Positions 35,698 through 46,997 of a stretch of DNA of 64,000 nucleotides are shown here, one piece after another. The position numbers were made by a program, and so were the translations under genes. The stretch is from positions 1,736,001 to 1,800,000 of the forward strand of contig NZ_CP032286.1 in NCBI RefSeq assembly GCF_002165305.2. The letters run 5' to 3'. The notes under the pieces were generated by a model. That model did not search any database. It was not told where the DNA came from and saw nothing but the letters and a program-made list of their open reading frames with translations. The stretch is from Acinetobacter sp. WCHA55. Its GTDB lineage: Bacteria; Pseudomonadota; Gammaproteobacteria; Pseudomonadales; Moraxellaceae. How positions within the stretch are numbered: position 1 is the stretch's first letter; each line of letters begins with the position of its first letter.

Positions 35698-37797
35698 CTA
35701 GTGAAGCTTTAGTAATTGTATTTCCGCCTGCTGAGCACAAACAGGCGGACTAAACAAATAGCCTTGCCCAATATGACAGCCCATATCTCTTAAAAGCTGC
35801 AATTGTGTTTCGGTTTCAATCCCTTCGGCAACGATATCCATTGATAAAATCGGGCCGAGTTTGGCTAAGCCTTCGACAATGGCATAAATCGATTTATCAT
35901 CACTTAAGCGCTGTACAAAAGAGCAGTCAACTTTAATAATATCAACTGGATAGTCGCGCAAATGAGTAAGAGAAGAATGCCCCGTACCAAAATCATCCAG
36001 CGCTATTCGTACACCATTTGCTTTGAGTTTTTTAAGGGCGCGAACAACATATTCATAGCCGCGTTCAGCCAAATGATATTCAGTAACCTCAATTTCAACA
36101 AATTTCGAGGGTATACGGTAGGCTTTGAGACGTTTTAAAAAGATCTCAGCAAAATTATCACGCATAAACTCAACAGGTGCTGCATTTATTGAAATAGGTA
36201 CAATCTGTAAGCCTTTTGCACGCCATTCAGTAATCTGCTTGAAAACCTGATGCTGCATAATCTCACCAATACGGCTGGATAACTCATAATCATTAAAAGC
36301 TGCTGCAATTCGTGCAGGGCTTTGAATGTTATTTTGATCATCACGCCAGCGCAATAGCGCTTCATAACCAATAATTCTTTCTGAATCTAAACACACTTTT
36401 GGCTGGAAGAAAGCCTCAATTGCAACATTACGAATAATTTGGTGCGCACAATTCAGTTGTTCAGATTGTTCCCGTACTGCATTAAACATATCCTGATCAA
36501 ACATGCGCATACCACCACGGCCTTGTGCTTTAACATCATTAAGTGCTGTGTCGGCACATTTGAGTAACTCACTGAGGTCATTGGCATCATCTGGATATAG
36601 ACCACATCCAATGCTCATGCCACCATTAATGTAATTACCCGAAAAAGTAATGGGAAATTCAAGTTGTTGCAAAATCTGCTGGGCAATCTGATTGAGTTCG
36701 CCTATATCCTGCACATGCGGAATAATTACCCCAAATTCGTCCCCACCAAGGCGTGCTAAGAAAGCTCGCCCTTCTAGAATTTGTTTTAAACGTTTCGATA
36801 GAATCCTTAACAAGTGATCGCCTGCGGCATAACCCAGTGTGTCATTGATGGTTTTAAAGTGATCTAAGTCCATCAGCATGACGGCTAACTTCTGCTTTTT
36901 GTCACGTGCATTGTTATACAGTTTTCTGATTTTTTCTTTAAACGCACGTCGGTTATTCAAACCCGTTAACTCATCACGTTCACTGCCTTGTTTTAATTTT
37001 TGTTCGGCCAAATATTGCAGTGTGATATCACGTGATACACATAAAATACTCTGGGTCTTTCCATTAATATCCAGTACAGGAGTCAGAACATTATCCCAAT
37101 AATAAACTTTTCCGTCTGATAAACTCATGCCATTAAAATGGGAAATTTGGCCTTGGCTCGCACTATACAATGCTTTTTTGGCTTTTTTACGCACCGCAGG
37201 AGGCAAAAGCTCGACCCATGACATACCAAAGTCTTTAACATCGGCACTTCCCAACAACATGACACATGCAGACTTATTCATATGCGTGACGGTACTATCT
37301 GGTTCAACCACAATAATGCAGTCTACACTGGCATTTAACATATCCGAATGAGCACGTAATAACGCCAAAGACTCGATATAAATTTTCATACCCTGATGAA
37401 TATCAGTGCAACTCAATTGGAATCCAGCCGTAGAAGGGTCTATCTCACCTTGGACTAAGAACCAGTGATACTGGCCCTGATGATTACGAATCCGGCAGGT
37501 TTTTTCAAATGTGTACTCAATTATGATCGGTTGATGTAAAAATTCATCTAATGCTGACACATCTTCTGGGTGAATGTATTCGATTAAATTGAAACGATCT
37601 GCGGATAAATCCATCCCCCCGACATACTGACGTAAGGGTAAATTTAAGTATTTGCAGTTATCATTATGAATGAAAAAAAGTTGAGGAATAATATCAATCA
37701 GATGGTGGTCTTTTTTAGAAGTAGAACTCTTCCCTACCTTTTGATCATAGGCAATATTATTAGATTTAATTTTAGGCTGTGAATGGGTTCGAGACAT
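35698..37797 (-). CDS. PAS-GGDEF-EAL cyclic-di-GMP protein
   Basis: About 699 residues from the ATG at 37797; a TTG five codons upstream is possible. Order: an N-terminal PAS-like region (about 30-140), a second PAS domain (about 150-265, DCIIVVEPDSTVTHMNKSACVM), a GGDEF domain (about 275-440, ARLGGDEFGVI intact) and an EAL domain (about 455-695, with EALLRWRD and DDFGTGHSSLTHLRDYPVDIIKVD). The diguanylate cyclase motif is intact. In the EAL domain the Glu, DDFG and Lys residues are present, so phosphodiesterase activity is also possible. No membrane segment is seen, so it is probably cytosolic. It is a single gene. Confidence 0.9.
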   Translation of the reverse strand: MSRTHSQPKIKSNNIAYDQKVGKSSTSKKDHHLIDIIPQLFFIHNDNCKYLNLPLRQYVGGMDLSADRFNLIEYIHPEDVSALDEFLHQPIIIEYTFEKTCRIRNHQGQYHWFLVQGEIDPSTAGFQLSCTDIHQGMKIYIESLALLRAHSDMLNASVDCIIVVEPDSTVTHMNKSACVMLLGSADVKDFGMSWVELLPPAVRKKAKKALYSASQGQISHFNGMSLSDGKVYYWDNVLTPVLDINGKTQSILCVSRDITLQYLAEQKLKQGSERDELTGLNNRRAFKEKIRKLYNNARDKKQKLAVMLMDLDHFKTINDTLGYAAGDHLLRILSKRLKQILEGRAFLARLGGDEFGVIIPHVQDIGELNQIAQQILQQLEFPITFSGNYINGGMSIGCGLYPDDANDLSELLKCADTALNDVKAQGRGGMRMFDQDMFNAVREQSEQLNCAHQIIRNVAIEAFFQPKVCLDSERIIGYEALLRWRDDQNNIQSPARIAAAFNDYELSSRIGEIMQHQVFKQITEWRAKGLQIVPISINAAPVEFMRDNFAEIFLKRLKAYRIPSKFVEIEVTEYHLAERGYEYVVRALKKLKANGVRIALDDFGTGHSSLTHLRDYPVDIIKVDCSFVQRLSDDKSIYAIVEGLAKLGPILSMDIVAEGIETETQLQLLRDMGCHIGQGYLFSPPVCAQQAEIQLLKLH

Positions 37798-38201
37798 AAT
37801 AATTATCTGCAACTTAAACTCGCTGGTTTAGTCCATAACCAGACATATTGTTTAAAAAAGAAATCAAGCAAAGTCATGAAAAAAAAATGAAAAACAAAAA
37901 AAATATAAGTATGACGACAGTGCATGATTACCATCACAATATGCATCATATACAACTTATATAAGCGTATACCAATGAAAATTTGCAACTATTACACAAT
38001 TCAGACAAATAACTGATCGCTGTTTTCAATAGCAAATGAGCATTCATTTAAGCGACACTACAAAGTCAAAAAAAATTCATTAAAAATCCAATAATAACAA
38101 TATATTATTTTAAATAAAGACCGACAATACACATAATAATTAAATTTATTCTATTTACATAAAGACGCCATTCATAGGAGTTTTATGACCTACTTTTGTG
38201 C
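37798..38201. other. Intergenic region upstream of the GGDEF-EAL gene
   Basis: About 400 very AT-rich bases. It should hold the GGDEF-EAL promoter. A 21-codon plus-strand frame (38185-38250) starts after AGGAG, but most of it lies in the desaturase terminator stem, so it is not called as a gene. Confidence 0.4.
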
Positions 38202-38249
38202 AAAAAAAGCAGAAGCCTCATTAATAAATATTATCCAATCAGGCTTCTG
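38202..38249 (-). terminator. Terminator of the desaturase operon
   Basis: On the minus strand, CAGAAGCCT and AGGCTTCTG pair perfectly over 9 bp with a long 22-base loop, followed by CTTTTTTTG. Confidence 0.75.
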
Positions 38250-38269
38250 ATCAAGTAAATAGTTATGAG

Positions 38270-39439
38270 CTATGATTTAAATATTTTTTTCTTCAATAAA
38301 CTCAAATTATGTTTCAGAAAAGACTGTGTAGAGTTACTCTTTTCATAACATTCATTTGGCAGTGAGTATTTAGCTAACTTCACCCAAACAGATGAAAACT
38401 GTTTGATAAAGCTCGCTTCATTATAATGAATTCCATACTCTGCACACAGTGCTTTAATTTTGGGTGCGACTTGTGCGTAGCGATTGGCTGGCATGTCTGG
38501 AAAAAGATGATGTTCGATTTGATGACTTAAGTTCCCGCTTAAGATATGTAAGCCCTGTGTCCCACTAAAATTACTTGAGCCTCGAATTTGACGCAAATAC
38601 CACTCGGCCCGTGTTTCATTGTCGATATTGTCCATTTCAAAGTTTTCAGCGTCTTCGGTAAAGTGACCATTAAAAATCACCGCGGATGCCCATAAACTAC
38701 GAATGACATTGGCAACCGCATTTCCTGCAAAGACTGGCAGTGCATTTGGCCCTGCAATGATGGGAAAAAATACATAGTCTTTAATCACTTGGCGTTTCAT
38801 TTTCTGTCTAAAATCATATGACTCTACCCAAACTTCGCGCCAAGTTTTTGTTTTATAGGCCACCACATCCTCTATATGCAGATTTTGTATACCAACATAC
38901 CACTCAAAAAATACCATCAACTGTGCAGCTAAAGGTAGATTCAGCAAAAAGCGAGGTTCCCAGACCTGTGCATCGCTCACACGGACTAAGCCATAGCCGA
39001 CATCATGGTCCATACCCACAATATTAGTGTAGGTATGGTGGATATAATTATGCGTATGTTTCCAATCGGGGCCCGTGGCCATAGTATCCCAGTCATAATT
39101 TGCCCCATTGAGACTCGGGTCATTCAACCAATCAAACTGTCCATGCATGACATTATGCCCAAGCTCCATATTTTCTACGATTTTAGATACCCCCAATAAA
39201 CCAGTGCCCAAAAGCCATACTGGAGGTAGCCATCCTGCAAACATGAGCATTGCACGTGCGCTTATTTCGCTATAGCGCACAAAATCTCGGATTTTGTAAA
39301 TATATTCAGCATCTTTTTCATTGAGGCTTTCCATCACTTCACGGCGGATCGCTTCAACCTTTGAGCCAAACTCTTCGATTTGTGTAGGACTTAAATATTT
39401 GGATTTACTGCTTTCATTAAAATATACGGGAAGATTCAT
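38270..39439 (-). CDS. Membrane fatty acid (acyl-CoA) desaturase
   Basis: 389 residues. The three histidine boxes of membrane di-iron desaturases are intact: HNVMHGQ, HNYIHHTYTN and HQIEHHLFP. Hydrophobic segments flank the first two. It introduces a double bond into saturated acyl chains using electrons from the reductase encoded just upstream (gap 12 bases). The pair resembles the DesCB-type aerobic desaturation system of Pseudomonas and Acinetobacter, which adjusts membrane unsaturation. The usual TetR repressor (DesT) is not seen nearby. Confidence 0.9.
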   Translation of the reverse strand: MNLPVYFNESSKSKYLSPTQIEEFGSKVEAIRREVMESLNEKDAEYIYKIRDFVRYSEISARAMLMFAGWLPPVWLLGTGLLGVSKIVENMELGHNVMHGQFDWLNDPSLNGANYDWDTMATGPDWKHTHNYIHHTYTNIVGMDHDVGYGLVRVSDAQVWEPRFLLNLPLAAQLMVFFEWYVGIQNLHIEDVVAYKTKTWREVWVESYDFRQKMKRQVIKDYVFFPIIAGPNALPVFAGNAVANVIRSLWASAVIFNGHFTEDAENFEMDNIDNETRAEWYLRQIRGSSNFSGTQGLHILSGNLSHQIEHHLFPDMPANRYAQVAPKIKALCAEYGIHYNEASFIKQFSSVWVKLAKYSLPNECYEKSNSTQSFLKHNLSLLKKKIFKS

Positions 39440-39451
39440 ATCTATACCTTC

Positions 39452-40480
39452 TTAAAGGTTGATTACAACAGGACTAACCGCCTGTGAAATACATAACTTA
39501 ATTTGTGTGTTATTGTTTTGATCAAGCTCGCCTGTGAGCAGATTCCGCACTACACCCTGAACTTTGGTACATGAACAAGTATTACAAATGCCCATACGAC
39601 AGCCATGTGCGGGACGTAAACCCGCCTGTTCTGCACTGTCTAATAAATTGCTTTTGGCCTTAAACTGTTGTTGCGAACGTTGAAACGTGACCAATTGAGC
39701 GCTTTGGGCGTGATCGACAACAATTTGAAAGTATTCGGTATGCAGATACTCAACCAAGTCTAAAGCCTGATAAATTTCTGTCAGACTTTGCATCATATTG
39801 GCAGCACCACAGGCATAGCATTCGCGGTGTTCAAAACCTTCAACCTTTTGGTTAAGTAAGTCTTGGCTCAGATGTTGTTTATGAGTCAGTGTATTAATAT
39901 GGTGATATTTAAACTGCGGATAATGTTCCGCTAAAAGTTGTAGTTCTGCATGTAAAGCATCATCCCGTGTAAAGTAAATGAGATCGATACTGGAAACTGT
40001 TTGTGGGCGTTTTAATGCTGCATTGATCAATGCGTAAATTGCAGTAATACCACTCCCAGAGGCAATCATGAGTGCAGAGTGAGGCTGTGTTTTTAAAACA
40101 AATTCGCCCTGCGTTTGGGAAATTTCAACTATACTTTTTACAGGCTGTTGAGTGAGTGCATTTGAGACTTTGCCCTGTTGTTTGACAGCAATCACAAGAT
40201 TGCCATTTTCTAAAATCTCGACAATTGAATAACTGCGCTGCCAACGTACACCAGCAATGAGCACCGTCACTAAGATACTTTGCCCTGCTTGATAGTCAGG
40301 TGTTTTAAAATGATGATTTGGCTGTAACTGCATGTACACGAAGTCATCTGACAAATGATGCTTTGTAACAATCCGTGCTTTGGCTTTTTTCCATGCCCAT
40401 AGCGGATTGACTTTTTCAGCCAGAAAATCGAGAAAATCCTCACGTACCCATTCAGGACGGTATTCAACATGCTTTTCCAT
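39452..40480 (-). CDS. Ferredoxin reductase-like partner of the desaturase
   Basis: About 342 residues from MEKHVEYRPEWVREDFLDFL; the in-frame extension to 40513 is unlikely because AGAGGGTGACT precedes the internal ATG. The FAD-binding RWQRSYSIVEI and the NAD-binding MIASGSGITAIYALINA are present. The C-terminal 2Fe-2S domain has its four cysteines (CRMGICNTCSC plus the later KLCISQ). It passes electrons from NAD(P)H to the desaturase. It is the first gene of a two-gene operon. Confidence 0.9.
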   Translation of the reverse strand: MEKHVEYRPEWVREDFLDFLAEKVNPLWAWKKAKARIVTKHHLSDDFVYMQLQPNHHFKTPDYQAGQSILVTVLIAGVRWQRSYSIVEILENGNLVIAVKQQGKVSNALTQQPVKSIVEISQTQGEFVLKTQPHSALMIASGSGITAIYALINAALKRPQTVSSIDLIYFTRDDALHAELQLLAEHYPQFKYHHINTLTHKQHLSQDLLNQKVEGFEHRECYACGAANMMQSLTEIYQALDLVEYLHTEYFQIVVDHAQSAQLVTFQRSQQQFKAKSNLLDSAEQAGLRPAHGCRMGICNTCSCTKVQGVVRNLLTGELDQNNNTQIKLCISQAVSPVVINL

Positions 40481-40661
40481 AGTCACCCTCTGCTTTAGTT
40501 TATTTTTATACAAGTGTGCATTATTGAGCCATCAAGATAAGATAAGAACCTATTTTCGACTATGTCATAAAAGGACAAAATCTAACAAATTGACATTTTT
40601 TATCATTTTTGTCTAACAACATGAACAGTTTTGCCAATTCACTTTTCTTCTAATCAAAAAC

Positions 40662-40690
40662 AAAAAACCAAGCCGCAGCTTGGTTTTTTT
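40662..40690. terminator. Terminator after the class III alcohol dehydrogenase gene
   Basis: AAAAAACCAAGC, loop CGCA, GCTTGGTTTTTTT. The hairpin is perfect and bidirectional in form. It lies 17 bases past the dehydrogenase stop on the minus strand. Confidence 0.92.
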
Positions 40691-40707
40691 AAACATATTA
40701 CAGCGAA

Positions 40708-41922
<1,215 letters not shown>

Positions 41923-41941
41923 TTAGGTCTTTAAAATAAAT

Positions 41942-43495
41942 ATGCGGATACCAACTCATTGTCGACCGATGATTTTACTGAGCACCGCTTTGACACTGGC
42001 GGGATGTCAACTCGCCCCCAATCAAGCTAAGCCTTCAGACCCTGTAGAGATATATGCAGAGCATTGGCTCAATGGTCAAGATGCATCGGCACAGCAAAAA
42101 CAGGGTCTTACGGCCTATTTAGCTCTAGACGAAGCGTTTATGAGCATTGCCTCGCGCCTGCACTTGATACGAGAGGCCAAGCACAGTCTAGATGTCCAAT
42201 ACTATATTTGGGGAGATGACTTTATAGGCCATATGATGTTGCATGAACTGTTAAATGCTGCGGATCGTGGTGTAAAAGTACGCTTATTGATTGATGACCA
42301 AAACGGTACTGCACTTGATGAAACTTTCAAAAAGCTGGCAGCTCATCCCAACTTTGAAATCAAATTGTTTAATCCTTATAAATACCGTCATTTACGTGTG
42401 ATTGATTATGCTTTCCGCTTTAATCACATTAACCATCGTATGCATAACAAGCTCATCATTGCTGATGGTGCAATTGCGGTAACAGGTGGTCGTAACATCA
42501 GCAGTGAATACTTCGATGCCAGTGAAAAATTCCAATTTACTGATTTGGACATTTTGTTTTACGGGCAAGCGGTAGAGCATGCTAACAGCGTATTTTTAAA
42601 TTTCTGGAATGATGATCTCAGTTATCCAATTCCCCAATTAGTGGGTCGTGGGACAAAAGAAGAACTTGCTCAATTAAGACAGCACTATGAGGCAGATGCC
42701 TTAAATAAAAATGTGATTGAACAGAAAATTGATTTGGCTCGTATACAAGTTGATTCAGATCTAACCAAACATCCTGTTAACTGGGCAAAGGCTCATTTCA
42801 TTGCCGATTCTCCCAATAAAATTCGTGGTGAAGCAAAGCCTGATGAAATCATTGTCAAGCAAATGTTTGATTTGATGGGCAAACCTGAAAAGCATATGGA
42901 GTTGGTCTCCGCATATTTTGTTCCAACCACAGCAGGTGCCGACTATCTCTCCAATTTGGCAAAAAAAGGAACTCGAGTTCGAGTCTTAACCAATTCGTTA
43001 TTGGCTAATGATGTTGCCATTGTGCATGCATTTTATAAAAAATATCGCCGTAGTTTGCTCGAAAATGGCGTCAAATTGTATGAGTTTAAACCGTATATCG
43101 AACGAGAGAAATACACATGGTATGAAGTGGCAACTGGTCATGTGATTCCAGCTAAAGGTCGAAGTTCCTCACGGCTCCATGCAAAATTTTTTGATATAGA
43201 TGGAAAAGTCTTTGTCGGTTCGTTTAACTTTGACCCACGTTCAGCCCATTTGAATACAGAAGTGGGCTTGGTGGTGGAGTCAGATCAATTGCAAAATGCA
43301 ATCTCACATAAGTTAGATGAATTTCTCCCGCATATTGCATATGAGTTAAAACTCAACCCTCAAGGTGATATCATTTGGTTTGAACATCAAAAAGATGGGA
43401 GTGTCATTAAACATCAAACAGAACCCGAAACCACAAAATTTCAGCGTTTTATGATGAAAGCGGTATCATACCTACCAATTGAATGGATGATGTAA
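41942..43495 (+). CDS. Phospholipase D-family lipoprotein (cardiolipin synthase C-like)
   Basis: 517 residues. The N-terminus has a signal sequence with a lipobox (LALTLAGC; Cys about residue 22), so the protein is probably anchored in the envelope. Two HKD motifs are present: HNKLIIADGAIAVTGGRN and HAKFFDIDGKVFVGSFNFDPRS. The family includes ClsC-type cardiolipin synthases and phospholipases; which activity it has cannot be read directly. It is divergent from the alcohol dehydrogenase gene, 118 bases apart. Confidence 0.87.
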   Translation: MRIPTHCRPMILLSTALTLAGCQLAPNQAKPSDPVEIYAEHWLNGQDASAQQKQGLTAYLALDEAFMSIASRLHLIREAKHSLDVQYYIWGDDFIGHMMLHELLNAADRGVKVRLLIDDQNGTALDETFKKLAAHPNFEIKLFNPYKYRHLRVIDYAFRFNHINHRMHNKLIIADGAIAVTGGRNISSEYFDASEKFQFTDLDILFYGQAVEHANSVFLNFWNDDLSYPIPQLVGRGTKEELAQLRQHYEADALNKNVIEQKIDLARIQVDSDLTKHPVNWAKAHFIADSPNKIRGEAKPDEIIVKQMFDLMGKPEKHMELVSAYFVPTTAGADYLSNLAKKGTRVRVLTNSLLANDVAIVHAFYKKYRRSLLENGVKLYEFKPYIEREKYTWYEVATGHVIPAKGRSSSRLHAKFFDIDGKVFVGSFNFDPRSAHLNTEVGLVVESDQLQNAISHKLDEFLPHIAYELKLNPQGDIIWFEHQKDGSVIKHQTEPETTKFQRFMMKAVSYLPIEWMM

Positions 43496-43754
43496 TTACA
43501 GATGAATGACATTATCCATATTCTCTAATGTATGATAGCTTTCTGTTTAGGCTGAGTTGTTTTGTTTTAGGCTCAGCTCGGAAGTATTTTATCTGTTGCT
43601 ATTTTTTTAATAAACGCCGTTAAATATAAGACTCGAACAGAATAATTTTATCTCATACCTAAATTCACTCAAAGGCTTGAAAAGTTTTACTCAGTACACA
43701 CTTTGATTTAACATGCAGCCCTCCTTTTTTATCTCTCCCTTATAAAGTTTAGTA

Positions 43755-44192
43755 ATGCAATTTTTTGATTTAAGTCGTCAGTTTAATCTCAGCAATATTT
43801 TAACACCATACAAAACACTAGAAGATCTTGCCCAACAAGAATGGTTTCTAAGTAAAGTGCGTGTTGAACATGACTGCTTGATTGACAATGACATGGTTGA
43901 AGGACAAGCCGTTTTAAAATCCAATCAAAATATCCAAATTGAACTAGAGTGGCAAATCCAAGATACAGGTCATGAACTTTTGGTTCAGTTTAAAGGAATC
44001 GAAACAGCTGTAAGCAAAGAGACTTTTGTTTTGGTGAAAGGGGCTCAATTGATCGATGAATCGCAACAGCCACTTTCGGCAGGTGCACTCAGCCTATGGA
44101 TTGATGGAACATTATTTCCTATGCTGCCACAACTACGTAAACAAATTAAAGCACGGCTTAATCTCTGGGACTATGTTGAGTACGACGACTAA
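43755..44192 (+). CDS. Hypothetical protein
   Basis: 145 residues, not recognised. There is no signal peptide and no membrane segment. The sequence alternates hydrophobic and charged residues in a way that suggests a mixed alpha/beta cytosolic fold; the C-terminal third (MLPQLRKQIKARLNLWDYVEYDD) is helical and ends acidic. A TTATAAAG stretch precedes the ATG by a few bases, and no clear ribosome site is seen. The length and codon use fit the neighbours, so it is probably a real gene. Confidence 0.6.
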   Translation: MQFFDLSRQFNLSNILTPYKTLEDLAQQEWFLSKVRVEHDCLIDNDMVEGQAVLKSNQNIQIELEWQIQDTGHELLVQFKGIETAVSKETFVLVKGAQLIDESQQPLSAGALSLWIDGTLFPMLPQLRKQIKARLNLWDYVEYDD

Positions 44193-44254
44193 AGCAGGCC
44201 AACCATCTAGGAATGGCTGGAACATTCAGTCATGTGAATAATCCAGATAGTTAT

Positions 44255-44848
44255 CTAAAGTAAGCCTATTTCAGAAAATAAGTTGTAATAAGCCTCAGCT
44301 TTTTTCTCTAAAGCCAAAGGATAGGCACGAGAAGAAGATGGCATCCGATAAAGCCTCAAGTCTCGCCCAGCAAAATGTGTCTCAGACTGCATGCCAATTT
44401 GTGGTTTTAACGTAGCTGCAGGCATAGACAGCATGAGCGTATCAGTAGCTTTATCACCAGTCGTCATCACACTATGACAATCAGGCATTTGTTCAAGTAA
44501 ATGTTGTATATTGGTTGGGGTAATAATCTGCAAAAACTTATCTGAAGCATTGCCTTTTTGACGGATCACTTCATAGGCTGTATCAAAAATTGCAATGCCC
44601 CGTTCATTTAAAAATGTACGAATTTGTTGTTCTTTAAATGTCTTCTGTTCGATATTGAGAAAATAATTTTTATCTTGGAAAAAACACAGGCCAAATATTT
44701 TCCACATATCATTCTGATAGTTTGGATAGTAAAAGTCCATTTTCCAGCGAGTCTGAGGTGGTGGAAAGCTACCCAGCATCAATAATTTGGCATTAGATGG
44801 GAGGAACGGCTTAAGTGGATGTTTTTCAATTTCAACTGAATGTGTCAT
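44255..44848 (-). CDS. Uracil-DNA glycosylase-family protein
   Basis: About 197 residues from MTHSVEIEKHPLKPFLPSN. The pattern KLLMLGSFPPPQTRWKMDFYYPNYQNDMWKIFG resembles the first motif of the uracil-DNA glycosylase superfamily, and the C-terminal LRLYRMPSSSRAYP resembles the region with the second motif. Members cut out mismatched or deaminated bases, but several in this subgroup are untested. It lies 30 bases from the SGNH hydrolase gene on the same strand and may be co-transcribed with it. Confidence 0.75.
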   Translation of the reverse strand: MTHSVEIEKHPLKPFLPSNAKLLMLGSFPPPQTRWKMDFYYPNYQNDMWKIFGLCFFQDKNYFLNIEQKTFKEQQIRTFLNERGIAIFDTAYEVIRQKGNASDKFLQIITPTNIQHLLEQMPDCHSVMTTGDKATDTLMLSMPAATLKPQIGMQSETHFAGRDLRLYRMPSSSRAYPLALEKKAEAYYNLFSEIGLL

Positions 44849-44878
44849 AAGCGATAGAAAATTTATCTTTACCACATT

Positions 44879-45589
44879 TTAAAAAGATTGGCGTATTTTT
44901 TCAGCCACTTGTTTACCCCAATACTGATAAATTTCTCTGCTGGGATGAAAACCGTCTTCGGCCATATCTAAGTTCAAAGCCAAAAACTTTTTTAAATCGT
45001 ACTCAATCCAATCCATCTGTTTTTGCTGTGCGACAAATTGACTTAATTCTAAGTTCATCGCTTTGGCATATTGACCAAACAACCATGCAAGTGGGTTTGG
45101 AAGTGCTGGAAACTGATCCATAGGAGGTACGCTCGAAGCAAGCGTTAATTGCGGACTAAATTTATGTTTGAGTATTTGATAAAGTTGCTTCTGTTTTGCG
45201 ATCCAAGCCACTGGCGAAGTGAATTTTGTAATGTCATTTACGCCGACAGAAGTAATGATGACATCAAAATGCTGTGTTTCAAGCGTTTGGATGGACTGAA
45301 TGACCTGATCTGTAGTGAAGCCCGTCGTTGCATGTAAATAGAATTGAATACTAAACTCAGATGATAGCTCTCTTAAGATTGAACCCAATAACGCATCATC
45401 TTGAACATTTACACCGACACCAGCCGCCGCTGAATCCCCCAAAATGAGCAAGGAAAGCGACTTACCCACGCCCATTTGTCCAATGCGCGCACCTTCAGGT
45501 TCGTCCAATTTTGGTGTATTTTTTTTGACAGCATAGCCCTGAAAAAGAATGACTGGAATCAAAGCCAAAGTATAAATTTTTAATCGCAT
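44879..45589 (-). CDS. SGNH/GDSL-type hydrolase
   Basis: 236 residues. Residues 1-20 are a hydrophobic segment that may be an anchor or signal. The GDS block is LLILGDSAAAGVGV (catalytic Ser), the Asn block is ITSVGVNDITKF, and the C-terminal catalytic pair is DGFHPS. Such proteins hydrolyse ester or acyl groups in lipids or carbohydrates. The substrate is unknown. Confidence 0.85.
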   Translation of the reverse strand: MRLKIYTLALIPVILFQGYAVKKNTPKLDEPEGARIGQMGVGKSLSLLILGDSAAAGVGVNVQDDALLGSILRELSSEFSIQFYLHATTGFTTDQVIQSIQTLETQHFDVIITSVGVNDITKFTSPVAWIAKQKQLYQILKHKFSPQLTLASSVPPMDQFPALPNPLAWLFGQYAKAMNLELSQFVAQQKQMDWIEYDLKKFLALNLDMAEDGFHPSREIYQYWGKQVAEKIRQSF

Positions 45590-45765
45590 ATTCAGTGACT
45601 GAGTCTAAGCTAGCTGAGAGATGAAAATAGTATACGTTGAATTGTATCGGTACACAGAATTAAATATTCTTCAGAAACATTGCTGCAAGTTAATAATGAA
45701 AACCACATTAAATCATAGTCCTACAAGAATTAATGTTGTTATAGTCATTGTAAGTCTTTTTTTAA

Positions 45766-46089
45766 CTACTTTTCTAAGTGGCAAATATAATCTACAACTT
45801 CACTTGCCATCATACTAAAGCGGCTGTTGGCAGGAACATCAAAACTTTCACCTGCATGATACAGCCTCATTTCAGTGTGTAGTCCAACTCTAACTTGGCA
45901 TTGACCTGAAACAATTTCAATATGCTCTGCGACATGCGTTTCAAAAGTCAGCGGTTGATCTGTAGGCAAAATAACCCCTAGAGTCTTTTGTGAACCATCT
46001 TCACATTGAATAACATGACTGATTGAGCGCCCACCAAAATGAACATTAGGCTTTTTTCTAACTGAAACAAAGTCGAATTGTGCGGACAT
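45766..46089 (-). CDS. ppnP: Pyrimidine/purine nucleoside phosphorylase
   Basis: About 107 residues from MSAQFDFVSVRKKPNVHFGGRSISHVIQ. The cupin-like DUF1255 (YaiE/PpnP) signature continues with KTLGVILPTDQPLTFETHVAEHIEIVSGQCQV and AGESFDVPANSRF. It splits nucleosides with phosphate into base and ribose 1-phosphate. AGGTGATCAAG precedes the ATG, supporting this start over the one three codons earlier. It is a single gene. Confidence 0.9.
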   Translation of the reverse strand: MSAQFDFVSVRKKPNVHFGGRSISHVIQCEDGSQKTLGVILPTDQPLTFETHVAEHIEIVSGQCQVRVGLHTEMRLYHAGESFDVPANSRFSMMASEVVDYICHLEK

Positions 46090-46200
46090 CTTGATCACCT
46101 TTTTTCTTCAATACTACCTCGATTTTATGACCAACTCGTGAATTCATTCAAATGGTCATCTGGAAATAGCAGTTCGTGTTTAGAAGGCTTGGATATTGAA

Positions 46201-46231
46201 AAAATAAAAGGCTGATTTACAGCCTTTTATT
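46201..46231 (-). terminator. Terminator of the acyl-CoA dehydrogenase cluster
   Basis: AAAAGGCTG, loop ATTTA, CAGCCTTTT with T-rich flanks on the minus side. It lies just beyond the SDR gene. Confidence 0.85.
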
Positions 46232-46238
46232 TCAATCA

Positions 46239-46982
46239 TTAACCCAATTTATTGACCAATTTGAGCGGTAAAACTTTCATCGCCAAACCCAGTGGTAACC
46301 AAGGCCATTTAGGCACATAGGCTTTTACAGGCGCTTTTTCAATTTCTGCTGCCAAGAGTCGTGACCCTGTTTTTTCATCCACTTCAAAAGGTAGTGGTTT
46401 TGCACCCTCATTGATTTCTGTACGAATATAGCCAGGGAAGATTGTGGTGACTTTGATTGGGGTATTGAGCAGTTCTGCACGAATACCTTCGGCCAAATGT
46501 GCAACACCCGCTTTACTTGCACCGTAGGCTGTCAAATGTTTCGGCATACCGCGGACTGCACTCATAGAAGATATCACAACCAAATGCCCTGCATTTTGCT
46601 CACGGAAAATTTCGACTGCGGCTTCACACTGTGCTAGAGCTGAAATAAAGTTGGTTTCAACCGTGGCTTTATTAATCGCAAAACTGCCTTTACCAATTCG
46701 ACGGCCATCTCCAATTCCAGCATTCACAATCACACGGTCTAAATGGCCAAATTCTTGTTTAAATGCACGAAAGACTTCAAACACTTGATCGTAATTGGTC
46801 ACATCTAAAACTTTAGGGATGACTTTTATACCGTATTTGCTCTCAAGTTCCTGCTTTAAACTTTCAAGGCGATCTAAGCGTCGTGCACAAATTGCCAAGT
46901 TATAGCCTTTTTGTGCAAATTCACGCGCCATACCTGCACCTATGCCAGAACTTGCCCCTGTGATTAAAATTGTTTTAGCCAT
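46239..46982 (-). CDS. Short-chain dehydrogenase/reductase
   Basis: 247 residues of the classical SDR family: TGASSGIGAGMAREF for NAD(P) binding, NAGIGDG, and the active site SSMSAVRG followed by YGASK. It is the last gene of a four-gene run (acyl-CoA dehydrogenase, phosphotransferase-like, phosphatase, SDR) and starts 15 bases after the phosphatase gene. By context it may act on a hydroxyacyl or ketoacyl compound, but the substrate is unknown. Confidence 0.88.
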   Translation of the reverse strand: MAKTILITGASSGIGAGMAREFAQKGYNLAICARRLDRLESLKQELESKYGIKVIPKVLDVTNYDQVFEVFRAFKQEFGHLDRVIVNAGIGDGRRIGKGSFAINKATVETNFISALAQCEAAVEIFREQNAGHLVVISSMSAVRGMPKHLTAYGASKAGVAHLAEGIRAELLNTPIKVTTIFPGYIRTEINEGAKPLPFEVDEKTGSRLLAAEIEKAPVKAYVPKWPWLPLGLAMKVLPLKLVNKLG

Positions 46983-46997
46983 GTCTTAATCCTGTCC

